A DNA stretch of 64,000 bases from Dendrophyllia cribrosa (Eukaryota > Cnidaria > Anthozoa > Scleractinia > Dendrophylliidae): assembly GCA_024195265.1 (NCBI GenBank), contig JAJLRJ010000005.1, positions 27,646,036 through 27,710,035 of the forward strand, in the 5' to 3' direction. The position numbers were made by a program, and so were the translations under genes. The notes under the pieces were generated by a model. The model was not told the origin of the DNA. It saw only the letters and a program-made list of their open reading frames with translations, and did not search any database. Within the stretch, counting starts at the first letter, position 1. Each line of letters begins with the position of its first letter. Below are positions 22,357 through 34,567 of the stretch, one piece after another.

Positions 22357-23977
22357 TTAAGGTGGCTTGACTGGGTTTTTGAGTGACGATACCTTTTAAC
22401 TTTGAGAAACTTGTGTACCACCATAAACGATCCAACTGAAAATCGATTGCCACAGCTGTACTAGAGAAATATTAAAGTTTCAGATGAAAATCGAAGTTGC
22501 CATAGCAACGTTATGACGTCATCTCCCATTTTACGTAATTCGGCGAATTACTTGTCATCAAGAGATAATTTTGGAAAACGCTCTTTGGATCTTCTACCTG
22601 ACGTACTTGTTCTGAGGTCTGCAAAATGTTAAGAATTTCTATGAAAGCATTTTCGAGAAAATTTCGAGTGAAGTTTTAAGGTTTTTAAATATAACCAAAA
22701 AGAAAACAATTTTGAAATATTATTTAAAATTATGTCTACAAGGCTTGATGAAATAACGTTTTGGTCTTAAATGAATTTTGTACCATCCAAAAACCTTGAG
22801 TGAAAATGTTAAGGAAATCGCTCCGTTTGAATTTCAGAAATATTGGCTTGAATATGAACTGGCCTGGAGTGTTATTCCGCTTTTATATCAAAAAATGACC
22901 CTACACTTATTAAAATAGTTACGAATTAAAAAGCAATCAATGATTTTTTTTTAAAAACTTAGTCCTCATGAAGACTAATTAATGTTTAATACAATCTTTA
23001 AGTTTCAAATTCATTGAAACATTCTAAGGCTGTCAATTTTTAGCGCCAACTCAGGAAAATATTGAGCTGATTTTCGCGCTTGTGTCGTGTTGCTTCATTA
23101 TGCATCTCCATTGTATCAAATCGCCGTGAAATTGTAACTTTCAGTACATCATGAATTCATGTAAAACAAAGCATTGAAGTGTTTATGAATTCATTATGTA
23201 CTGAAATTTACAATTTCATAGCGATTCGAGACAATGGAGACGATTTCGCAGAGATTTTCACTCAAGGTATTTGGATGGTATAAAATTCATTTCGGATTAA
23301 AATATTATTTCATCAAGCCTTGTAGACATAACTTTTAATAACATTTCAAAATTGTTATGTTTTTGTTGTATTTTAACACCTTTAAACTTCACCCGAAATT
23401 TTCTTGAAAACGCTTCCATAGAAAATTGTAAAATTTTGTAGAACTTAAGACAAGTATGCCAAGTCGAACATGCAGAAAGCAGCTGAGGGCGTTTTCCAAA
23501 ATTATCTCTTGGTGACAGGAAATTCGGTCTTTCCTAAAATGCGAGATGACGTCATTACGTTGCTATGGCAACTCCGATTTCCATAAAACGTACCCATTAC
23601 TAGGAGTTTGCAACTGCCCTATATTCCTGTCACGGCGTTTTCTCAGACGAATTTATTTTTAGATTTAAATTTACCGCGAATATCAGACTCCCGCAGAGGC
23701 ACAGAGGTCCAATGACCAATCACAAGTAGCGAACTGCCCTTTTTTGCGGGAAAATATAGTCTAAAAATAAATTCGTCTGTGAAAACGCCGTGACATAGGC
23801 TTAGTGTGGAAGTTGCACGCTCCTAGTAATAGGCTCCTGACGTACCCTATCTAAAACTTTAATCTTTCACTAGTACAGCTGTGGCGATCGATTTTTCTCT
23901 GGATTGTTTATGGTAGTACACAAGATTCTCAAAGTTAAAAGGTATCGTCACTCAAAAACCCAGTCGAGCCACCTTAA
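22357..23977. mobile_element. TTAA-flanked giant foldback, GGTGGCTTGACTGG family
   Basis: TTAA at 22357-22360 and 23974-23977. The two arms (GGTGGCTTGACTGGGTTTTT and onward) can be followed inward for several hundred bases to a centre near 23160, so most of the 1.6 kb can fold on itself. Each arm carries one TGACGTCA (22514, 23547). The right arm is interrupted at 23596-23830. Confidence 0.8.
23596..23830. mobile_element. MITE within MITE (outer ATTACTAGGA, inner GTCACGGCGTTTTC)
   Basis: Outer ends ATTACTAGGAGTTTGCAACT and the diverged complement ending TCCTAGTAAT. Inside it 23629-23794 is another palindromic element with ends GTCACGGCGTTTTCTCAGAC / complement and arms including GAATTTATTTTTAGA. 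Confidence 0.75.
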
Positions 23978-24461
23978 GCTTACTTTATTATCTTGAAATT
24001 GGAAGAAACCATCGCCAAACGTTATAGAAGCAAAGAAATATGAACTAAACAGACAAAGTAACGGCTAGAAAAGTCAAAATTTCACAAGAATGACAAGTTT
24101 GATTTCTTGACCACCTTTCAATAAATCAAAAATCCACTTCAATCCTTGCAATCCTTGCAATCCTGCAATCCTGCACTTTATCTCCAAAGTACTGCTTTTA
24201 TTTTGCTCTTTAGAATCTTTTTGTCCAACTAAGTTTTATATTTGGTGGCATTTGGCGATATTTGGCGATATAACTTGAAAATAAGCAAAGCGAAATTTTA
24301 TTATTTCGGAGGGACAGTGTCCTATACTGGGTAACCCATATCGTAAAGACTTTTGTTCTTGGGCCATCGTAGCTTGATGAGAAATAGAACACAAACCGCG
24401 GTGATAAACATATTAAACTTATTCATTTTTGATAAAACTTGACGTTTCGTATGCTCTCAAA

Positions 24462-24948
24462 GGGGGGGGGGGGGGGGGTACTCAGGTATATTAGTGACGG
24501 GGAGGTGCGAAGACCTTTTTTGGGTTTGAAATTAGCGATCTTAGGACTTTTTTTGGGTTAGACTTTTTTTTAAGGGGGGGGGGGGGGGGGGTGAATAAAA
24601 GCGAAGCCCAGGCTTCTCATTTTCATGTCACACAATTGTATCAGTTTCACGTACAAACGTAAACTACATGCAAATGACAAGGAGACTTCCTGTTTTAGCG
24701 GTTTATTCATAAGAGGTCATGTTACAACAGTTACATATGAAGTATGTAAATTTGATAAAATATCGCATTACACTTTATTCTCTTGATGTGCATTTTTGTA
24801 ACTTTTTTATGCAGAGAAATAAATGGACTTTTTTTGGGTTACGTTCTGGGCCGTTGGTCTTTTTTTGGGTCTGGTTTTAGCCTGATAGGATTTTTTTTTG
24901 GGTCTAATAATTTGGCCTCATTCGCACCTCCCCGTCACTAATATACCT

Positions 24949-25033
<85 letters not shown>
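24462..25033. mobile_element. element with homopolymer ends (G17 ... C81) and TACTCAGGTATATTAG repeats
   Basis: After the G run comes TACTCAGGTATATTAGTGAC and GGGGAGGTGCGAA; the reverse complement precedes the C run. Internal repeats of TTTTTTTGGGTT occur near both ends. Non-coding. Confidence 0.65.
24953..25033. repeat. 81-base uninterrupted poly-C
   Basis: Every base from 24953 to 25033 is C. An apparent proline-rich ORF across it is an artefact. Confidence 0.98.
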
Positions 25034-25035
<2 letters not shown>

Positions 25036-25267
25036 GCGTATGCTACTACATACATTTTCAGAAGTGACCGTTACAGTGTTGAAAACTATACTTATATAGT
25101 AGTGAAAAGGGACTGGGACCGAGATTAAGTAAAAAACTTAACAGTTGATCTATAAAAAGAAACAGCTAATTAATAAAGCATCAGCTTCTCGCTACTGACG
25201 TTTGCATTAAAAGCTGGATGATTGAGAATTAAAGGCTCGATTTTGTCTATCTGTTTTAGTAAGGATT

Positions 25268-25440
25268 TTAAGGTGGCTCCGTTGCTTTTTCGGGCGCACT
25301 CGTCTAATGTAAACTTTGGCTTATAACTTTTTCAGCTCTGAAGCGATGGTTATAAAACTTTGCGTAAACGTACAGTTATTATTAAGCAATGATAAGATAG
25401 AATTCGATTTAGCTGGGAAAAATATCTTTAGTGCTTTCAG
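25268..25440 (+). mobile_element. solo left end of the GGTGGCTCCG TTAA family
   Basis: TTAA then GGTGGCTCCGTTGCTTTTTC and the characteristic GGGCGCACTCGTC and GCTCTGAAGCGATG; no right end follows. Confidence 0.65.
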
Positions 25441-26088
25441 GTTTTAAATGTTTCAACAATTAACATAAAGGGCCATGTTGTCTGGGTTTTTTCCAGCTTA
25501 GATTTTATCTGTTATTTTTAGTTTTCAGCTATAATTATTCATTTTTTCTGTTACAATGTGTATGGAGTATAAGAGACCTGACAATATTCGGAAGAGTCAT
25601 GACACTAACTTTTTAGTTTTTTAGTCAGACAGTTGTTTTTAGTTTAGATCTTGTCACAAGTCACTTTTCTGTTAGGCATTTCATTTACTTTGTTTTGAAC
25701 TTGATAATGGCTGTTTGTCAAGTTTTTAGTAAAGGATTAATTTTTGGAAATTGTAGTTCATTTTGAAAGCTTCGGTTTTTTACTCTCATAATTGTCAACA
25801 ATAATTGTCAACAAGAATTGTAATAATTTCGTAGTAAAAGTCAATGATGAAAGTTTTGTCTTTAAATCGATCCAGTTATCAATAATTTAGGCCATTTTTT
25901 TCCAATTCGAGAGTTTTCAACAAACAAGGTTTTGAAATTTAAAAAAAAAAAAAATTTCTCGGTGTAATTGTTTTTTTTTTATAGTTTTTGTCTATTTCAA
26001 AGAGATTTTGTTCGTCAGTTTTCAGTGTAAAATGAGAAGGCAGGTTATGTTAACAGTGAAGGGTTTAAGGCTATAAATCGATTACTTA
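25441..26088. other. intergenic, no recognised feature
   Basis: T-rich, low-complexity sequence; no gene signal. Confidence 0.35.
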
Positions 26089-26949
26089 TCGAACCTCCAC
26101 TAACGGACACCTCTTGTAAGCGGACAGTAAACGATATCAAGAAAATTTCTAACAAAATAGGTTTGACTTTAATGGTTTTAATTGTGCTTGACCTAAAAAA
26201 ATATATCTTAGAGCAGTTTTCAATTGAGTATTGAAAGTAATAACACTATTGCTTAGGTTTTACATTGCTATGCTTTGTGATTGGGCAAAAAATCTCGCGC
26301 CACTTTCTCGACCAATCGTGACTTGCTCTCACGCGTTTTCCCGCGCTTGTCGCCGCCGACATGTAATTGCTTCGAGCTCTGATTGGTTCATTGAATTGCT
26401 TACGACTGCTGTGATTGGTCAGAGTAGTAACTTTGGTTTTGGTTTTGGTTTTACGACACTCAATTGAAAACTGCTCTAAGAGACCTTAATTAAGATCAGG
26501 GAACCGCGACAGCAGACTCATCAATAGTTTCTTTTTACCTAAGGACAATTTGCGTTTAGAAAATAACTACAAGCAATGTACATAAAATGTACATAAAATA
26601 TGTACTTCTTCTGTTCTGTTCACCTCCGAAACATGGCGGATTGAGTATGTTACTGTTTTTAAATGGCTTATTACATCAGTTCGTGTGACGGCAATGCGAG
26701 AGCTTCACAGATATGTGCATTTATTTAGCGGCAAGTCTTTCAATCTTGAACCGTAGTTATAAATTCAATTTATGTGTAATATACAAAGCAGCATCCAACA
26801 ACCCTGTGATTGATAATACAATTAACAGCTTTAAAAAACATGTACTAGTGCATTATACGCCCTCTAGTGCACTATTTTGTTTTTTAAACCTCCCGTAAAA
26901 GCGGACACTTACCCTTGGTCCCGAGGGTGTCCGCTTACGGGAGGTTCGA
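26089..26949. mobile_element. element with TCGAACCTCC ends, carrying a nested MITE
   Basis: Left TCGAACCTCCACTAACGGAC and right CGCTTACGGGAGGTTCGA are inverted; the right end also has an internal hairpin (CCTCCCGTAAAAGCGGACAC and its complement). The E2F/CCAAT MITE at 26206-26481 is inserted inside. Confidence 0.7.
26206..26481 (+). mobile_element. E2F/CCAAT-rich MITE, copy 3 (intact ends)
   Basis: Perfect ends TCTTAGAGCAGTTTTCAATT and its complement (26462-26481). The interior has TTTTCCCGCGC at 26337-26347 and four CCAAT boxes in either orientation. Reference copy for 5808-6070 and 6143-6365. Confidence 0.85.
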
Positions 26950-28640
26950 CTGTCAGTTCCAGTTTTTATTTTTGTAATGTCAGCTTTCAACGAGGATTTG
27001 AAATGAATTCGTAGTAGAAATCACATGAAGCCCATTCTTAAAAATGATGAACTGTGTCATTAGCATATGTACCTCCATGATTCTCTAATCGAGTTCAACT
27101 CCGAATTGTAGAAGGTTTTTCAACTGCTTAATTATACGTTGCTATAGCATTAAATTACTACGAGGGTAATCAGTTTCACTCCAAATTTAAGGCTGGGAAC
27201 TGGCTCTAGATTTTGTTTCGAGTTTTCACTTTTCGTAAACATTAAACAAGATTTCTCAGTGTAAATAATAGGCAGTTTAAACAACTCCCCGTTATTTATT
27301 TGCAGTCTTTTCATGTTGATCGGGGGTCATTTCGTATCAGCTTTCACTGTTAAGAATTTTGGTTCTTAACGATCAGCAATAGTTTTCATTGACTTTAATT
27401 TCTGCAGATAAACGTTCTATTTTTGCGTTCAAGCACGTTTGTTATATCTGCGTTGCACTGTATCAGTACTTACAGGCAATTTACACGGTAAAAAGTTTGC
27501 TTACAACAGGCTTTTATATGCTGCATTTATAAAGCGAAGGTATTTCCGATCGATTAAAAATTGTTTGAAAAGTTTAAAATTAATGTTTCCAAATCAACGT
27601 GTTGTTTGTAGCAGTCAAAAGCACTTTGTGCCATGAACAAGGTTTTCAAGAACAGAAACGAATGCTCAATTTGTAGCTCAGACCTTTTTTGCTTTTGGAA
27701 AAAAATCGGTGATAATATCATTGTCAATTGCTTAATAAAATGCTTATTTTACTCAACTTGTTCGCATATTTTGCATGTACAATGTTTTTCCATGGTAAAC
27801 GCCGTTCAAATTTGTATAATTTTCCCGCCAAAAGACTTAGAAAAATACGGGCGCTCAAAATACGCATGCGCCGTTTTTTTTTTACTAGATAGCATCCCTC
27901 CCCCAAACACTTTAGTTTTTTAATATTGTATTTACTAAATAATTAGAAGTCAACAACAATAAAAGTTCTTTCAGTTTCATTGTATTCTTTATTCTCTTAT
28001 TTATATCGTACAATGCTTTTTCAATAAAAATAAAAATCATTTAACTTATTAAAAGGTGTGACAATTTTTTTCCCCTATATATACTAAGTCTTTTGGCGGG
28101 AAAATTTGGAAAAATTTGCACAGCGTTTCCCCTGGTAACAATTTTTGCAAAAAAAAATTCAAGGAGTACAACTTACAATTAAAACTCGCCAAAAAGATAT
28201 ACAAGATCTTGTGCAAAAAATAATAGTACACACTCTCATAATTTAACGCTGGTTTTTACAAGCGACATAGGTAAAAGCACAAATATAAGAAAAAGAAACA
28301 CTCTTTTCTTTTGTTGTCCTCGTTATTTAGAAATTAACGCGAAATAAACATAATCACAAGAAAAATGAGCAATTTTTTTCTTTGTGCCTATGCTTATGCC
28401 GTGTAAATTCAAACGAAGACAGCAAAAGAAGAACAAGTGCGTTCATTCTTCATATGTTTGTACTAATACTTCTGTCGCCGGTGAAAACCAGCCATAAATA
28501 TTTACAATTCTTGCACGAGACAGTGTATACATAAAGGATATTAGAAGAAACATGGCAAGCTATATTTAAATCATGAAAATTGTTTGTTTACTAGGTAAAA
28601 CGTTTTTGGATAACGAAATTAAACCTTAATTTCCTTTGTT
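26950..28640. other. intergenic, mostly featureless
   Basis: AT-rich. The one clear structure is a perfect 20-bp inverted pair TTTCCCGCCAAAAGACTTAG (about 27821) and its complement (about 28084), which could bound a small foldback. Confidence 0.35.
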
Positions 28641-28789
28641 GTTTATTTAATAAGTAATTTTTACTTCTGATTTCATTCAAAAATGGACATTTGTAGATTT
28701 TTCATAGCTTGCCATGTCGCTTTTATTAACAAGACCTTCAACTGTTGGCCAGTTTCCTTTGTAGCACAGAAAAAATAACCGCTTTTGTA

Positions 28790-29000
28790 AATTTTGGAGC
28801 AAGTAAAATAATTCAGAACACTCAACTGACTATTGCGTGGCTCCTTTTTTTGAAATAACTGTTTGGAGCAAGTGAAATAATTTAGAGTATTGAATAAACC
28901 AGTGCATGAGCCCAATTTTCAAAAGAATAATAAACGTTTGTTTAGTTTGGAGCAAGTGATTTAATTTAGAACATCCAACAGACAATTGCTTGGCTCCATT
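28790..29000. repeat. three degenerate direct repeats
   Basis: TTTGGAGCAAGTgAAATAATT followed by ATTGCxTGGCTCC recurs at about 28793, 28861 and 28950. Part of the unit (AACATTCAACAGACAATTGC) recurs at about 31309. Purpose unknown. Confidence 0.6.
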
Positions 29001-29483
29001 TTCTTCCTAGAGATCTTGTTGTGCACGAGACCAATTCATTCATTCTGTGCTACATCGAATGCCAACAGAAAAACGTCTTTTAATTTCCTCCACTAACACG
29101 TAAAAACTAAATTTATAATACCCAATGTCTGGTTTATAGAAACCTAAATTATAAGAGCCTAAATCAAGGGGTTATACAGACCATGATAATAATAAACGGA
29201 ATGATAGTAGAAATAATTCATCTTTTTGTAATCGGTCCTGTATCTCTTGTCCAAATTAAATTGACGTAAGTGAATGTTTAATAAAATAATTTGCTAAGTA
29301 TTTGAGTGTGCCGAACTTGTTCAAAGAAACAATTCATAAATTGAGATCATAGGAAAAGATGTGCCAGTAGTTTTTAGAGTTTCTATTTCATTTTGCAAAA
29401 AATCCTGCTAAAATGGTTTGAAAATTAACTTTGAAGAATGAACGAAAACATCATTTTCTGAAAATTATAATTACTGAACAACC

Positions 29484-29545
29484 AAGTAAGAAAAGTAAGA
29501 AAAGTAAGAAAAGTAAGAAAACTAAGAAAACTAAGAAAAGAAAAA
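29484..29545. repeat. (GTAAGAAAA)n short tandem repeat
   Basis: Six or so 9-bp units, degenerating rightward. Confidence 0.85.
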
Positions 29546-29689
29546 AAAGTCAACTAAACTGTAAATGATTTTTTGAAGTGTTTATGTAGTTGACTTGCAG
29601 TCAAAACGTTATCTCTTATTCGTCCTCAAAGGATAGATTTTGGGTTGTGTTTTTCCTTTGGTCTGTATAACAAGTCTTCATTGTAGTTC

Positions 29690-30232
29690 TGAAAAGAACT
29701 GTTGTTGTTGACAATGACTGACGTTTCGACAACCTTACCGGAAGTCATCTTCAGAACCATGAAAATTGTAATCTGTTATTGGTCGTTGAGACTCAAGTCA
29801 GTGATTGGTGCATTGATAGTGTGTCGTCTGTAGGCCGCAGGTAGCTGGTGGCATTGGTTCAGTGATGTTTGTTCTAAGTTACAAAACTATTTTTCAAGAG
29901 TGAGTCGTTTGTAGTAGTCCCTATGCACTTGACAGAGTCCCAGTCATTTCTGTGATTAGTGTAAAAATGGTGTTCAGCACTGTGATTGTTTAAATCACCA
30001 TTTTTCGTCGCCCATTTGTGTTCATCCAGTCGTATGTTCAAATTTCTGGCAATGGCGGCATTTAATCTTGTATACTACGTCTTGTCTGTCGCTAGGTTCG
30101 TCTTCGTCTTTGTCTTTAACATTTGTTAGTAGTGTCGTAAAGTGTTACTTTACACTTTACATGAATCTGAAGATGACTTCCGCTCAAGTTGTCGAAACGT
30201 CAGTCATTGTCAACAACAACTATTTTTTTTAG
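29690..30232. mobile_element. element with inverted GTTGTTGACAATGACTGACG ends
   Basis: Left 29700-29733 and right 30188-30220 are inverted copies of GTTGTTGTTGACAATGACTG plus ACGTTTCGACAAC, continuing into GGAAGTCATCTTCAG. The right contig of the assembly starts inside this element (30076 corresponds to 45438). Confidence 0.65.
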
Positions 30233-30286
30233 AACACTAACCCGCATGATCACTATTGATACTCCAGATCATCTAATTAGCCGGCT

Positions 30287-30761
30287 TCACGTTCATAGTT
30301 GCATATGGGTAATCAGGGCAAGATGGCGGGAAATTCAAAGATTTGTATTGGAATTCAAAGCCATCTAATTTTTCCTGAATTCATATATTTTGACACTTTC
30401 TCTTTGAAAAGTGTACCTTATGAATTCAAAGACGCAATAAGCCGAATCTGGAGTGCATAATAGTCCAAGATCAGTTTTAAGAAAACCTCAATTTTCCCAT
30501 ACATTTTCTGTAATTTTGATACTGTCGAATTACAGGAAATGTATGGAGAAATCAAGGTTTTCTAAAATTAAACTGATCACGGACTTCTTTGCACTCCAGA
30601 TTTAGTGTATTGTTTTTTTGAATTCGTAAGTTGCACTTTTCAAAGAGAAAGTTTCAAAAATATGAATTCAGGAAGAATTAGCAGGCTTTGAATTCCAATA
30701 CAAATCGTTGAATTTCACACCATCTTGCCCTGATTACCCATGATGCAACTATGAGCGTGAA
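30287..30761. mobile_element. long palindromic foldback
   Basis: Left TTCACGTTCATAGTTGCATA, then GGGTAATCAGGGCAAGATGG; the right arm is the complement through TGCAACTATGAGCGTGAA. Arms of about 230 bp meet near 30520. Confidence 0.85.
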
Positions 30762-33534
30762 CCCGTCTATACCGGTGTTCCTCAAAACCAGATCAGGGCT
30801 TTATCAACTAAGTTCCTAAATATACGTACGATCGACAAGAGAACACAGGTACTCCACCTCAGGGAAAAGCTACCTAATTATAATTTATATTTTTAGCATG
30901 GGCGACTGAGAATAATTTTCCATGGATTAAATCTGAAAAAAAAACAAGTGAAAAAGAAAGAAAGCAGACTGTAAAGGCCTTTGTTCTCTTGTCAATCAGT
31001 TGATGAAGGGAACGTGTGAATCATTGTAAGGCACTGACAGACTGCAAATATCTTTAAATATATATTCCCAATTAATTCTCTTTTCAACACAATGCCAGAC
31101 TTTGCTTAAATTGAAAAGTAATTGAATAAAATTTGCCTTCTTAATCAACTGAAATTATTTTGAAAAGCAAAGTTATTTTATAACAGCCAATTTGACCATG
31201 GAAAAAATGATTTAACGTGTCCATTTTCATTCTAGCGATAGATCGAATTGTGCACGAACCCAGTTTATCAAAATATATTTTCTTAAATGATCGCTTGCAA
31301 AATTGGAAACATTCAACAGACAATTGCTTGGTTCCACTTTTATTTAAGGTGGCTCCGTTGTTATTTCGGGCGCACTCGTCCATGACAAACTTTGGGTCAT
31401 AACTTTTCCGGCTCTAAAGCGATGCTTCTAAAACTTTGCGAATACTTACAGCTATTATTTAGCAATAATATGATAAAATATCAGTTTTCCCAGCAAAATC
31501 GAATTTTAAGTGATAATCGGGCTTAAGTGAACCCCGTGGGTTTTGAACAAAATCGCACCCTGTGAAACATGTTGCTGTTATATTTGTGTTAAATTTCTGG
31601 AATCGCTGACATTAACTTTATACATACCCTTACCAAGTTTCAGCAAAATCGTTGGAGCACAAGTGCGAAGTATCAAGGCCATCAAAATTTAGCCCTAAAG
31701 TTCTCTTAAAATTTTAAATACTTGATGCTCTTTGACAAAACAATCCACGAATCCAAATTTCTGGGAGAAGCCTTCCCAATGCTTGCTTAATCTGAATTCT
31801 AAGCCGATTGCAAATCGTGCGAACTGTTAAAAAGCATTGCGAATTTTGTAAATGTTATGAAATGCTCCAAAACCCACTCAAATCTTCAATGCTGCGTTTT
31901 TCATTATTTTTCGAAAATTATCCAGCGGTTTGGTGTCAAACTCCTTCCACGTGAATTTCAAAGTACTGCAATACTGTTGCACCGATTGTTCTTTGCTTGG
32001 AACATCCTCGTTCCCAGGGTCTCTCATCTTCTCGCCCCCTGGAGCGAGAGAGAGAGACCCTGGTCAACTATGGTCACGTGTCTCTTGGACAATTATATTC
32101 CTAAGGAGGAGTCGACAGTGTTTGTAACTTTGTTAGACTTTGTCTCATTTCCTGCATTGCGCGAGTCGGTTGATGTCCGGAAACGGTTCAATCAAACGAT
32201 TCAAACAAAAGCGAATGAATAATGCGCAAGGATAAAATTGTTGTCGTTCAATAATTTCACAATCGTATATAATGAAACAATGAAATGTAAAAATCTTGTA
32301 TAGACATTCAAATGACTGGAACTGGTAAATGTTGAACAAAACAACATGCCTCACCCACGTAGAACAAATTAAAGCTATTAATATCTTCTCTTCCTCGTTT
32401 CCTGTTACGAACGTGTAGAGTCGATCTGCATGTCAAAACTTTTTTTTCGTGGCGGTCGCTTCTTTCTTGCTTCGCCATTGTCCGAGAACAGACAGCGCCA
32501 GTTTAATGTGCCTATCGGATGAAGCTTAAAGATCGCCTGCTAAAGAGTATGTTGGGATAATTCATCCCAGTTCGGAACAATGCCATAAATCAAAAGCATT
32601 TTCTGCCGAGACCGAGCTTAGCGGTATCCAGTAAATACTGAATAAAATTGGACTGCATTGTGTAGCGAGTTTAAAATTAGCTTTACGTTTACTGAGGCAA
32701 ATCTTCAAGCGCCGCGACAACCGTTAATTTACAGATCCTAAAGCAACTTGCACTCTCAAAACCAGTCTATGTGGATATGTTATGAAGTCTGCGGATGACC
32801 GCCGCTTCACATTTTATATCGCAAAACCACCAAACGCTTTTGGATTTGTTTTGATTCGCAATGTTCTCCTAAAGCGAACAAATTTCACACTTTGCCTATC
32901 TAATGACAATTTCTGAAAGCACTCGCCACAAGCATTTCAAAACTGAAACAATCTCGTAAATACGTTGATCCAATCAAAAGATATGGCGTTTCAAAATTTG
33001 AATTCCCCGCCCATTTTCTGCTGGGGTCAAAGGTCATTTAGAATCAAATCGACTGAAAAACTTGCGCTTCATTCAACTTTAAGGTGGTTCGACTGGATTT
33101 TTTGGGGGCGATACCCCCCAAGTTTGAGCATTAACTACGACTACATTAACATTGTTATGGAAGAACGGTCACCACTGCTATAATAGATAAAGATGAAAAT
33201 TTGTTAAGACCAGTGTGAAATTAACATCGGAGTTGCCATAGCAACGTAATGACGCCATGACGTTTTTTACTTGCCGTCGTATTTCTCGGCACCAGGAGTT
33301 TTTTTCGGCAATCGCTTAAGAGAGCTTGTACTTCCCATTGCCGCCTTGAATATGGCAAAGATTGAACAAATTCTATGAGAGCGTTTTTGAAATTTTTGGG
33401 GATGAAGTTTTGGGGATTATAAATACAGTGAAAAACATACTATCGACATAATTGGCTAATATCTAAAGAAAACGATGCACTTTGAGAATGCAGTTTCATC
33501 TCATAGTATTTTGATTCCATCTGAGATTGTGTGT

Positions 33535-34562
33535 GAAAAAGTGAGGGGGATTGCTTTGGCCGATTGCGAGTAAGAAATATTTGATTGGTGTGCGTTCAGA
33601 TGCTCTTGTTGCCGTTTTTGTATGTAATTTGGTCTACGCCTACAAATGTGATGATAATTTGGAAACCGCTTGATAATCTTTTTTTTAAATTTGCCAATCT
33701 CGAGATTAATCAGCAATTTATATGGCCTGCAAGTTTTTAAGGACATTGAAAAAATGTAAGGCAATAAAATAGGGCCTCCAATGTACCAAATTTTTCCGCG
33801 GATTTCGTGTTTACAAGTGAGTGTCCTCATTATTCACGGGTATTGTTTTCTAGTTTCATATGCACGTGCACAACTTTAGCGAAAAAAACTCATTTGCATC
33901 GAACAGAACGCTCGATTGCTTTCCGAAGAATTTTCCGAAATATGCTAATAACTGGCTTGAGAATTGTTACAACATCACGCACTCGACGCATGCTATTACG
34001 CTGTAATGCAGCCATGCCGAGGGTCTCTATGTCCAGAAAACAAAAATGTATTATTCCACAGAACAACAGAGCAGGTAAAAGTCTAGACCCACGTAATAGC
34101 GTAACATCGAGTGCGTAATATTATTGCAATTCTCAAGCCAGTTATTAGCATGTTTCGGAAAATTCTTCGCAAAGCAATCGAGCGTTCTGTTCGATGCAAA
34201 TGGGTTGTTTTTGCTAAAGTTGTGCACGTGCATATGAAACTTGAAAACAATACCCGTGAATAATGAGGACGCTCAATTGTAAACACAAAATCCGAGGGAA
34301 AACATTGGTACATTTGAGGCCTTGTTTAATTACCTTGCATGTTTTCAATGTCCTCGAAACTTGCAGGCTATATAAAGTGACGATTAATCTCGAGATTGTC
34401 AAATTTTTAAAAAACATTTATCAAGCGGTTTCTAAATTATCATCACATTCGTAGGCGTAGACCAAATTACATACAAAAATGGCAAAAAGAGCGGCTGAAC
34501 GCATGTTAATCAAATCCTTCTTTCTCGCAAGCGGCCAAAGCAATCCCCCTCACGTTTGCAAA
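33535..34562. mobile_element. 1-kb palindrome
   Basis: Left GTGAGGGGGATTGCTTTGGC pairs with GCCAAAGCAATCCCCCTCAC at right. The arms continue through ATATGCACGTGCACAACTTT and GTAATAGCGTAACA-type sequence to a centre near 34050. Apparent short ORFs on both strands are palindrome mirror images. Confidence 0.85.
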
Positions 34563-34567
34563 CACGA

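Larger units (their letters stand above)
22297..24323. mobile_element. AAAGGGACAC MITE copy 2, split by a nested insertion
   Basis: Left part 22297-22356 matches 8007-8070 and right part 23978-24323 matches 8070-8370, so the two halves together equal the 8007 copy. The intervening DNA is a TTAA foldback element with further elements inside it. Confidence 0.8.

Noticed and set aside
24898..25128. Proline-rich ORF
   Set aside because: It is only the translation of the 81-base C run.
29484..29545. CRISPR-like short repeat
   Set aside because: Units are adjacent without spacers; it is a simple tandem repeat.
30166..30203. Hammerhead-ribozyme-like core (CTGAAGA ... CGAAACGTC); also TTGACGAAGG...CGAAACGTCAG at 18811-18840
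   Set aside because: The CUGANGA and GAAAC pieces are present at 30166, but stem II does not pair properly and there is no room for a stem III loop before GTC. At 18811 the essential C3 is T. Without a foldable structure I do not call a ribozyme.
31857..32222. 121-residue ORF (copy at 47221-47586)
   Set aside because: It starts in the arm of the TTAA element and runs into an inserted repeat; no protein motif, and the bases match non-coding copies elsewhere.
33501..34454. Overlapping ORFs on both strands with mirror-image peptides
   Set aside because: They are the two arms of one palindrome read in both directions.
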